Assembly (NCBI GenBank): GCA_016868875.1
Contig: VGFN01000078.1
Location: 1 to 5,169, forward strand
DNA: 5,169 nt
From: Bacteroidota bacterium
GTDB taxonomy: Bacteria > Bacteroidota > Bacteroidia > UBA7662
Direction: 5' to 3'
Position numbers and translations under genes: made by a program. Numbering within the stretch: the stretch's first letter is position 1; every line of letters begins with the position of its first letter. This document shows, one piece after another, positions 1-5,169 of the stretch. The notes under the pieces were generated by a model that saw only the letters and a list, made by a program, of their open reading frames with translations, searched no databases and had not been told where the DNA came from.

Positions 1-268
1 TACTACCCCCTGCAATTTGTTGTTGCCCAAAGGCCGTTCGATGGCTGGAATACGCATTGGGATGCAAATGCATGACCAAGCGATCCAAGGAATGAGGGGA
101 TTGGTTGGTATAATCCAAAACCAATCGGCCGTGCAAGGTATGCTTGGCAGGGTCCAAGCGAACCTGTATGCGGTACTGCACCTTCTGTTGAAAATAATCC
201 GTTTGAGCAAAAGACGTTAGGCTCTTGATAACAACGAAAAGCGCAACAAAAAGTAATTTTCTTAACAT
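1..268 (-). CDS. M1-family metallopeptidase (aminopeptidase-like), N-terminal part, cut by window edge
   Basis: The first 89 codons of a minus-strand gene are present, open to the left edge with no stop. The product opens with a signal peptide: a basic start (MLRK), a hydrophobic stretch at about residues 5-19, and a Bacteroidota-style 'SFAQ' cleavage region at 19-22. The mature protein then runs 'DYFQQKVQYRIQVRLD' (24-39), 'HTLHGRLVLDYTNQSPHSLD' (43-62) and 'MHLHPNAYSSHRTAF' (66-80). This is the usual N-terminal beta domain of secreted Bacteroidota M1 peptidases (Q..V.Y.I.V.LD...H.L.G...L.Y.N.S...L......HL.PNAY). The zinc site (HExxH..E) would lie beyond the window, so catalytic competence cannot be judged. 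An in-frame TAA lies 12 bases upstream (280-278), so the ATG at 268 is the only sensible start. No Shine-Dalgarno is visible. The family call is inferred from the N-terminal pattern alone. Confidence 0.82.
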   Translation of the reverse strand, partial: MLRKLLFVALFVVIKSLTSFAQTDYFQQKVQYRIQVRLDPAKHTLHGRLVLDYTNQSPHSLDRLVMHLHPNAYSSHRTAFGQQQIAGGS

Positions 269-325
269 AAATCTAATTTATTGATGGAGATTATCAAGAT
301 GATGTTATACAAATTCATTCAAGTC

Positions 326-361
326 CAAAAATATACCGTACGAGACAAAACGCCTTGTCAA
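326..361 (-). promoter_or_regulatory. Candidate Bacteroidota-type promoter for the M1 peptidase gene
   Basis: On the minus strand a TTG (361-359, within TTGACA) is followed 25 bases later by TATTTTTG (333-326), which fits the Bacteroidota sigma-factor -7 consensus TAnnTTTG. The 25-base spacing is slightly longer than the usual 17-23 or so. Transcription would begin near 319 and leave a leader of roughly 50 bases before the ATG at 268. A promoter here is plausible because the gap to pspC is 129 bases. The motif is short and AT-rich, so chance occurrence is possible. Confidence 0.35.
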
Positions 362-396
362 TTCTTACTAATTTCCGTAGACGAATTCACCGTACG
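335..396. repeat. Pair of 8-bp direct repeats ACCGTACG
   Basis: ACCGTACG occurs at 335-342 and again at 389-396, the second ending just past the pspC stop codon (398-400). Each contains the palindrome CGTACG. The first lies between the two proposed promoter elements of the peptidase gene. Two 8-mers 54 bases apart may be coincidence; no further copy was noticed in the window. Confidence 0.25.
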
Positions 397-397
397 T

Positions 398-2026
398 TTA
401 GGGCACAATTCGGACCAAACCGTTGTAGGTCATCATGCAACGCTGACCCGCCAAGGACGAATAGGGCAAATCCCCAACGACAAGCGTTTCTTCGAGGTAA
501 GGTACCAATTCAGGGTCAATTCGTAGGCTTTGCCCCATCGGAATCAGCAGGGTCCATTCCACCCGTTGCAAGCGATATCCATCCTTCTTGGGAAAATTCA
601 AACCCTCGGCCAAGGCAATGCGTCCGCTGCTATCGCACCTGCTTTCGATTTGCACCGAAGCCGAACGGCTCCTGGCCCTTGCCTTGGTTTTGCCCGCAGC
701 CCATACCTTGGACTCCAAGAGGGCCTTACCGTCCGTGGGCACGATGCGAACCCCCATAAGGTTCCCATAGACTTGCTGCTCGGTCATGCTCCAACGCGTC
801 GCCTCCTGGTTGGCGTCGTTGTCTTCGTTGCCCCCGCTGTATTCATCCTCCAAAAACCGAAGTTCCCCCGTCCACTCGATGAGCCTGCCTTCTTGATCCT
901 GCCAAGTGGGGAGTAAACCCAAATTCCATTCGGTTCGGTTGGTATCCAATGGAATCGTGCGGGTTATTTCGGCTTTTTGATCAATATCCTCCGCGTATTT
1001 CACCAGAGGCCACAGCCCCATAAGGACCCCAAAAAGAATGGCCAACAACGAAAAACCCAAGATCCTCCCAAAAAACCGATAGGGGGATCCTCGTAACAAG
1101 CGTACGGATAGCGCTGACATAAAAACCAACTTACCGCAAAGAACCAGACCCAGGGCCAACCAAGCATAGCCGGTTGGAAGCGTAGAGGGCCATAACAAGC
1201 CCAGCCAGGTCCCCCAAGAAGCATCGCCCTCCAGGTGAACCCCGTCTCCCATCTCCAGGCCAGCTCGCATAAACCAAAAACCCAAGCCCAAAGTCAACAA
1301 AAAAACAAACGTAAGCACGGCCAGGATGACCCCAAGCAATCTCCCCAAACCCCTCAACACCGGAGCCGCTATTCCGTTGGCATTGCGCACCCAGCCCCGG
1401 ATGGATGCCTCCCACCGGCGATGATTGCTTGGGTTCTGCAGGGTCTGTTCCACCGTCCGGTATTCCTCCTCCACTTTGCGCCGTATGGAATCCAATGTTA
1501 CGGCACTCCCCTGCATCGACAGCCTATCGGCTGTCGTCCTGGCCTTGGGGACCGCCACCCACAAGATAAAATAAGCAAAAATTCCAATCCCGGTGAACAA
1601 ACCCAACAAGAGCATAACAATACGTACCAAAGCCAAATCCAGGCCAAAATAGGAGGCCAAGCCCGCCGAAACCCCACCAATCACCCGGCGACTAGGGTCC
1701 CTGAACAAACGTTTGGGTATATTTCCTAACAAAGGATCTCTCTCCCCTCCATCCTCGTCAAAGCCATCCGTCCATTGCGTGGGACTCCCCAGAATTTGAA
1801 CGACGCCTTCGACATCCATCCGCGTAATTACCCTGGATTTTCCCATCCAGCGTTCCAAAAGCAGTTCGGCAAAACGAGATTCGATATCCGCCAGGATTTC
1901 GTCGCGACCCTCGGTGGTTCGGAGATGTTTTTTGATGGATTCCAAATATTGAACCAACGCGTGATGGGCATCCTCCTCGGCGTGCATCAAATGGCCTCCC
2001 AAATGAATTGAAACGGTTGTTTTCAT
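398..2026 (-). CDS. PspC-domain multi-pass membrane protein
   Basis: A 542-residue inner-membrane protein of the type Bacteroidota encode next to a PadR regulator. Residues 1 to about 85 form a cytoplasmic domain (start MKTTVSIHLGG, 'EEDA' at 17-20, 'DEILADIESRFAELL' at 42-56, 'VITRMDVEGVVQILG' at 66-80). The PspC domain follows at about 104-162: KRLFRD, then 'GGVSAGLASYFGLD' at 117-130 and a hydrophobic segment at about 133-159. Further membrane segments are visible at about 228-252, 287-306 and 321-341. From about 345 on, a soluble domain carries an acidic stretch (EDNDANQE, 401-408), a basic/serine stretch (KTKARARSRSAS, 446-457) and a beta-rich end. In Gammaproteobacteria PspC senses envelope stress; whether this protein does so is unknown. 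It lies 30 bases downstream of padR, almost certainly cotranscribed. The ATG follows an AT-rich leader without Shine-Dalgarno, and the N-terminus matches the family as I know it. Confidence 0.88.
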   Translation of the reverse strand: MKTTVSIHLGGHLMHAEEDAHHALVQYLESIKKHLRTTEGRDEILADIESRFAELLLERWMGKSRVITRMDVEGVVQILGSPTQWTDGFDEDGGERDPLLGNIPKRLFRDPSRRVIGGVSAGLASYFGLDLALVRIVMLLLGLFTGIGIFAYFILWVAVPKARTTADRLSMQGSAVTLDSIRRKVEEEYRTVEQTLQNPSNHRRWEASIRGWVRNANGIAAPVLRGLGRLLGVILAVLTFVFLLTLGLGFWFMRAGLEMGDGVHLEGDASWGTWLGLLWPSTLPTGYAWLALGLVLCGKLVFMSALSVRLLRGSPYRFFGRILGFSLLAILFGVLMGLWPLVKYAEDIDQKAEITRTIPLDTNRTEWNLGLLPTWQDQEGRLIEWTGELRFLEDEYSGGNEDNDANQEATRWSMTEQQVYGNLMGVRIVPTDGKALLESKVWAAGKTKARARSRSASVQIESRCDSSGRIALAEGLNFPKKDGYRLQRVEWTLLIPMGQSLRIDPELVPYLEETLVVGDLPYSSLAGQRCMMTYNGLVRIVP

Positions 2027-2056
2027 GGTATGTTTCTTATAAAAAAAATTGAAATT

Positions 2057-2380
2057 TTAACGCGATAAGGAGGCCACCGCCTCGGTAAAAGCCAACCATT
2101 CTTGGTCCAAATCCGAGAGGATTTCTTGGCCCAGCTCCGTCAGTCGATAATACTTGCGGGGTGGTCCACTTTTGGATTCCTCCCAGCGGTAATCCAGCCA
2201 ACCCGCATTTTTCATACGAGTCAGCAGGGGATACAAGGTCCCCTCGACCACCAGCATATCGGCTTTGCGGAGATTGTCCAGTAAATCACTGGCATAGGCC
2301 TCCGCCTGACCCAAAACCCGGAGTATACAGAGCTCCAGGACGCCTTTGCGCATTTGTGCGCGTACATTTTCCCTGTTCAT
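2057..2380 (-). CDS. PadR-family winged-helix transcriptional regulator
   Basis: A 107-residue protein of the short PadR class (PadR-s2 size). It contains the N-terminal helix 'RKGVLELCILRVL' (11-23), 'YASDLLDNLR' (29-38), the recognition helix 'EGTLYPLLTRMKNAG' (46-60) and the wing 'WEESKSGPPRKYYRLTELG' (66-84). It ends in a dimerisation helix at about 85-105. These motifs are nearly textbook for the family, whose members bind dyads and usually repress their own operon, with release by a ligand or stress signal. The gene precedes pspC by 30 bases, so it probably controls both genes through the dyad at 2402-2424. The signal it senses cannot be told from sequence. The ATG at 2380 has no Shine-Dalgarno, and the N-terminus 'MNRENVRAQMRKG' is typical for the family. 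Confidence 0.95.
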   Translation of the reverse strand: MNRENVRAQMRKGVLELCILRVLGQAEAYASDLLDNLRKADMLVVEGTLYPLLTRMKNAGWLDYRWEESKSGPPRKYYRLTELGQEILSDLDQEWLAFTEAVASLSR

Positions 2381-2401
2381 GGGACAAACCTACGAACCCC
2401 A

Positions 2402-2424
2402 AGGTACTTTGCAATACCTAGTAC
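2402..2424. promoter_or_regulatory. Probable PadR operator (nested inverted repeats)
   Basis: Two overlapping dyads lie 22-44 bases upstream of the padR start. GTACT (2404-2408) is mirrored by AGTAC (2420-2424) across 11 bases, and AGGTA (2402-2406) is mirrored by TACCT (2415-2419) across 8 bases. Position upstream of a PadR gene, symmetry and size fit an autoregulatory PadR operator. Assignment to this regulator is inference from location. A clear -7 element for the padR promoter was not found within or beside it. Confidence 0.55.
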
Positions 2425-2536
2425 TATTTTATTTTTTCAGCTTTATTGGACCTCCCCCCTCGCTATCCACCGCCTTTTGTTCAAAAAAACCTTGGCCAAA
2501 TGCAACAGGTTCTTACCAAAAGCCAAAGTCATCGCC

Positions 2537-2544
2537 TAAATTTG
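2537..2544 (+). promoter_or_regulatory. Candidate -7 promoter element (TAAATTTG) for the TPR-comA-DUF368 operon
   Basis: TAAATTTG fits the Bacteroidota -7 consensus TAnnTTTG exactly. No good TTG is present about 20 bases upstream; the sequence there is TTC (2510-2512). Transcription would start near 2551, only about 10 bases before the TTG start at 2561, or about 50 bases before the alternative ATG at 2603. It is the best match in the intergenic region but short enough to arise by chance. Confidence 0.4.
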
Positions 2545-2560
2545 GTCAAACCCTAAGCCA

Positions 2561-3994
2561 TTGTCCGATTGGTCTGATTCCTGGGAGAACCAGGATGCCG
2601 AGATGAGAGAGAGCGTGGAGCGCTTTGAACGCATGCTGAACCAGCAGATGACTTGGTTTTTTGATGCAGAAGAGCTGGAGCAATTGTTCGATTATTACCA
2701 AGACCGTGGGAACATGGCCCATGCGGAGATCGCCCTCGCCAAGGGATTGGAACAATCGCCCTATCACTCGGGTTTCATGCTCCGCAAAGCCCAATTACTC
2801 ATCGGACAAGGGGAAATACGGCTGGCCGAAGAATTGTTGGAGAGAGCGCTTAAGCAAGATCCCTCCATGGTGGAGCTTCACCTGACCCGTTCTTCGCTGT
2901 ACGATTACCGTAACCAAACCAATCGAGCGCTGCAACATCTACGCAAGGCAGAACAGTTTGCCGATCAGGAACAAATGCCCTCCGTGAACCTTGCGTTTGG
3001 CATGGTCTATCTCAATGCAGGCCGCTACCGTTCCGCGTTGGATCACTTGCAACAATGTGTTGGTTTTGATCAAATCGATCAAGAGCATCTTCTCTACGAT
3101 TTATGTTATTGTTATCATCAACTTGAGCTCTTGGACGAAGGAATTGCTTTTTTTGAAAAGCAAATTTCTGCCAATCCCTATTCGGATTCCGCTTGGTACA
3201 ACCAAGGAGTCTTGCTTAACCAAGCCGGTCTTTTTGAAAAAGCGATTGTTGCTTTTGATTACGCTTTGATCATACAGCCTTCCTTGTCCATGGCCCATTT
3301 CAACATGGCCAATACCCTGATTAACCTAGAGAAATTTGAGGATGCCTTAGCGAGCATGACCTTGGCGGTCGAAGCAGAGCCCGAACATTCCATTTTTATC
3401 AACGGACTGGGGGTATGTTACGAAAAATTGGATCGCTACCCTGAAGCGCTGCTTCGCTACGAGGAGGCATCCCGCGTGGACCCCTTGTTGTCAGATGCTT
3501 GGTTTGGGCAGGCCACCTGCAAAGCCTACCTCGAGCAATGGCCTACGGCTCTGGCTTTGATCAACAAAGCCATTGAACTTACCGAGGACCACGAAGAGTA
3601 TTGGTACGAGAAAGCCCGCATCTTGATGGCCTTGGGTTGCTTTCGGGATGCTGAATCTGCCCTTAACGAAGCGCTTCGGTTGGACGAGACCTTCTGGGAA
3701 GCCCGTATTCTTAAGATTTCCTTGTTCCTGGCGGAAGATTCCCTCGAGCAAGCCATGCAATGCATTCAAGACGGCCAAGAGCCCCATCAAGAAGAAGCTG
3801 CCTATTTCTACGAATTATCCGGCCTGTTGTATGCCTTCGATATGCCTGAACTGGTGGAATTGGCGGCAACCTGTCTTCGATGGGCCCTTGCCATCGACCC
3901 TTCCGAGGCCCATCACTTGTTGACTTTCTGCCCCGAAGCGCATAACAATCCCGTCGTGCTTAGCATCCTGAAAGAGGGCGGCGCTCTACGTTAA
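2561..3994 (+). CDS. Tetratricopeptide-repeat protein, Bacteroidota family upstream of comA
   Basis: A 477-residue protein with no signal peptide or membrane segment, so probably a cytoplasmic scaffold. After an acidic N-terminus and a helical cap ('ESVERFERML', 17-26), nearly the whole chain is TPR-like. Clear repeats of about 34 residues start near 211 (AWYNQG..), 245 (AHFNMA..), 279, 313 and 347. Each has the expected small and aromatic positions and ends in a proline or acidic turn such as 'IIQP', 'EAEP' or 'RVDP'. Looser repeats cover 73-206, and a final one lies at about 416-447. The C-terminus ('HLLTFCPEAHNN', 452-463) resembles the family's conserved tail as I remember it. The chosen start is TTG: an in-frame stop sits at 2537-2539 and no ATG occurs before codon 15 (2603). 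Known relatives have a similar acidic lead-in, which favours TTG, but ATG 2603 remains possible. Its partner is unknown; comA follows after 16 bases. Confidence 0.85.
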   Translation: MSDWSDSWENQDAEMRESVERFERMLNQQMTWFFDAEELEQLFDYYQDRGNMAHAEIALAKGLEQSPYHSGFMLRKAQLLIGQGEIRLAEELLERALKQDPSMVELHLTRSSLYDYRNQTNRALQHLRKAEQFADQEQMPSVNLAFGMVYLNAGRYRSALDHLQQCVGFDQIDQEHLLYDLCYCYHQLELLDEGIAFFEKQISANPYSDSAWYNQGVLLNQAGLFEKAIVAFDYALIIQPSLSMAHFNMANTLINLEKFEDALASMTLAVEAEPEHSIFINGLGVCYEKLDRYPEALLRYEEASRVDPLLSDAWFGQATCKAYLEQWPTALALINKAIELTEDHEEYWYEKARILMALGCFRDAESALNEALRLDETFWEARILKISLFLAEDSLEQAMQCIQDGQEPHQEEAAYFYELSGLLYAFDMPELVELAATCLRWALAIDPSEAHHLLTFCPEAHNNPVVLSILKEGGALR

Positions 3995-4010
3995 GGCCAA
4001 CTCCAGCATC

Positions 4011-4799
4011 ATGGACCAAGCTCCATCCACCCACCCTGCCCTGAGCCTTCTTGAGAATTTACCACCACGCTCTGCCAAACCACGGGTAGCAGGGCTCACC
4101 ATGGTCATGGACAAAGGCCTTTCCTTGATGGAGGCTGAAGCCTTTCTGGAGAATGCGGCACCCTTCACGGATTTGATCAAGTTTGGTTGGTCTACCGGCC
4201 TTTTCAATCGTCGTCTCAAGGACAAAATTAAGTTGTACCAAGATGCTGGCATTCGTTGTTATATGGGGGGGACACTCTTTGAGATTTACGCAGTTCGGCA
4301 ACAAGTCACCACATTCAAGCGCCTTGTTGAAGGCCTGAAATTGGACACCGTGGAAATTTCGGACGGTTCCTTGGATATACCTCACGATCGCAAATGCGAA
4401 TATATCACCGATTTTAGCAAGGACTTCAAGGTCTTGTCCGAAGTAGGTTCCAAAGACGCCGAAAAAATTATCGCTCCCTACCGTTGGATCGCCATGATGA
4501 AAGCCGAATTAAGTGCCGGATCCGAATTGGTGATCGCCGAAGCAAGAGAAACAGGCAACGTTGGCATATTCCGCAGCACCGGCGAAGTACGGTCCGGGTT
4601 GGTCGAAGAAATCCTTACCCAAATTCCTTCGGAGAAAATTCTTTGGGAGGCCCCCAAAAAGGCTCAACAAACCTGGTTTATCCGAATGCAGGGGGCCGAT
4701 GTCAGCCTAGGCAACATCGCCCCATCGGAAGTCATTCCGCTCGAAACATTGAGACTGGGCTTGCGCAGCGATACCTTTGGGCAATTCTTGGGCAGCTAA
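4011..4799 (+). CDS. comA: Phosphosulfolactate synthase (ComA family)
   Basis: A 262-residue TIM-barrel enzyme of the family that adds sulfite to phosphoenolpyruvate, giving (2R)-phosphosulfolactate, with Mg2+. Family motifs appear in order and intact: 'LTMVMDKG' (29-36), 'KFGWST' (57-62), 'GGTLFE' (86-91), 'VEISDGS' (114-120), 'VLSEVGSK' (141-148), 'EARETGN' (177-183), 'WEAPKKAQQ' (212-220), and 'LGNIAPSEVIPLETLR' (233-248) followed by 'GLRSDTFG' (250-257). These match the archaeal ComA pattern closely as I recall it, and length is normal. In methanogens this is the first step of coenzyme M synthesis; in Bacillus a homologue serves sulfolactate formation; plant Hsa32 is a relative with a heat-tolerance role. 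No other coenzyme M gene is visible here, so the product's fate is open (sulfolactate or another sulfonate). The gene sits 16 bases after the TPR gene and 35 before DUF368, implying cotranscription. The start codon is the first ATG; no Shine-Dalgarno is seen. Confidence 0.93.
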   Translation: MDQAPSTHPALSLLENLPPRSAKPRVAGLTMVMDKGLSLMEAEAFLENAAPFTDLIKFGWSTGLFNRRLKDKIKLYQDAGIRCYMGGTLFEIYAVRQQVTTFKRLVEGLKLDTVEISDGSLDIPHDRKCEYITDFSKDFKVLSEVGSKDAEKIIAPYRWIAMMKAELSAGSELVIAEARETGNVGIFRSTGEVRSGLVEEILTQIPSEKILWEAPKKAQQTWFIRMQGADVSLGNIAPSEVIPLETLRLGLRSDTFGQFLGS

Positions 4800-4834
4800 A
4801 GCGCTTTCGTTAGGCTGACCTTGGATTTGAGCCT

Positions 4835-5169
4835 ATGATCCAACATTTTGTTCTTTACCTCAAAGGGGTGGCCATGGGGGCCGCCGACGTTGTACCCGGG
4901 GTATCCGGGGGGACCATTGCCTTCATATCCGGAATCTACGAGACCCTGTTAAACGCCCTGCGTTCTTTCGATGCGGAACTCCTGAAGTTGGTCATTCAAA
5001 GGAAATGGGCGGCGGCCTGGCACAAAATCAACGGCACCTTCTTGCTTTTCCTGCTTTCGGGCATAGGCACCAGCATTTTGGCCTTGTCCAAATTGATGTT
5101 GTATTTGCTGGAATTTCATCCTGTACCTACCTGGTCCTTTTTCCTCGGGCTTATTTTGGCGAGCATCGT
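4835..5169 (+). CDS. DUF368 / PopT-type polyprenyl-phosphate transporter, N-terminal part, cut by window edge
   Basis: The first 111 codons of a multi-pass membrane protein, open to the right edge. Its start carries the DUF368 signature 'KGVAMGAADVVPGVSGG' (10-26) followed by 'TIAFISGIYETLLNAL' (27-42). Hydrophobic segments follow at about 69-92 and from about 99 on. DUF368 proteins (PopT in Vibrio cholerae) have been shown to recycle undecaprenyl phosphate across the cytoplasmic membrane, alongside the unrelated DedA-type UptA. The same role here is inferred from family. An in-frame TAG at 4811-4813 and no earlier ATG fix the start at 4835. The gene lies 35 bases after comA on the same strand. 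All five glycine codons in the signature are GGG, giving an unusually G-rich stretch at 4865-4912. The rest of the protein lies outside the window, so integrity is unknown. Confidence 0.9.
   Translation, partial: MIQHFVLYLKGVAMGAADVVPGVSGGTIAFISGIYETLLNALRSFDAELLKLVIQRKWAAAWHKINGTFLLFLLSGIGTSILALSKLMLYLLEFHPVPTWSFFLGLILASI

Larger units (their letters stand above)
2381..2560. other. Divergent intergenic region between padR and the TPR gene
   Basis: About 180 bases separate the two divergent genes. The padR side holds the dyad at 2402-2424 and an AT-rich stretch at 2425-2438. The TPR side holds a TAAATTTG element at 2537-2544. The middle (about 2440-2530) contains a C-rich run near 2453-2460, an A-rich run near 2483-2488 and the palindrome TTGGCCAA at 2492-2499. 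I see no open frame with protein-like features and no RNA gene there. Confidence 0.6.

Noticed and set aside
17..220. Plus-strand open frame of 67 codons
   Set aside because: It is antisense to the convincing signal peptide and N-terminal domain of the M1 peptidase and has no recognisable protein features.
355..916. Two overlapping plus-strand open frames (355-759 and 530-916)
   Set aside because: Both are antisense to the C-terminal domain of the PspC protein, are Pro/Arg-rich and show no family pattern.
1235..1729. Plus-strand open frame of 164 codons inside pspC
   Set aside because: It is rich in Pro, Gln, His and Lys, as expected from the complement of hydrophobic membrane codons, and overlaps a well-supported gene.
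2040..2056. A/T inverted repeat between padR and pspC, considered as a terminator
   Set aside because: The stem would be only A-T pairs (AAAATT/AATTTT) with a two-base loop; the short gap favours cotranscription.
2546..2794. Minus-strand open frame overlapping the start of the TPR gene
   Set aside because: It lies opposite clear TPR coding sequence and has no supporting motif.
4798..4807. Palindrome AAAGCGCTTT at the comA stop codon, considered as a terminator
   Set aside because: A ten-base uninterrupted palindrome leaves no loop for a stable hairpin, no T-run follows, and DUF368 continues on the same strand 35 bases later.
4822..4829. TGGATTTG before the DUF368 gene, considered as a promoter -7 element
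   Set aside because: It breaks the TAnnTTTG consensus at the second position, and no TTG is found at the expected distance upstream.

Overview
The window reads as a piece of a Bacteroidota chromosome, most likely Flavobacteriia or a close relative. Several signs point there. Gene starts lack Shine-Dalgarno sequences and have AT-rich leaders. There are TAnnTTTG-type promoter elements. One secreted protein ends its signal peptide in '..SFAQ'. A PadR regulator is paired with a multi-domain PspC membrane protein, and a TPR protein, a phosphosulfolactate synthase and a DUF368 protein sit next to each other. Base composition is moderate (about half G+C by eye). No RNA gene, mobile element, CRISPR array or broken gene was found.

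Left half, minus strand, read from right to left: a 107-residue PadR-family repressor (2380-2057), then 30 bases later a 542-residue PspC-domain membrane protein (2026-398). After a 129-base gap comes the beginning of a secreted M1-family metallopeptidase (268-1), which runs off the left edge. PadR and PspC look like one transcription unit. A dyad at 2402-2424, just upstream of padR, is the best candidate for its autoregulatory operator. The peptidase probably has its own promoter in the 269-397 gap.

Right half, plus strand: a 477-residue all-TPR cytoplasmic protein (2561-3994), then 16 bases later a phosphosulfolactate synthase (ComA, 4011-4799), then 35 bases later the N-terminal 111 residues of a DUF368/PopT-type polyprenyl-phosphate transporter (4835 onward, cut by the right edge). 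The spacing suggests an operon. A TAAATTTG element at 2537-2544 may be its promoter, although it leaves almost no leader before the TTG start chosen for the TPR gene. The two halves are divergently transcribed from the 2381-2560 intergenic region.

Biologically, the left unit looks like an envelope-linked membrane protein under local repressor control. The right unit joins an enzyme that condenses sulfite with phosphoenolpyruvate, in an organism with no reason to make coenzyme M, to a lipid-carrier flippase and a TPR scaffold. The role of ComA in this setting is the main open question of the window.
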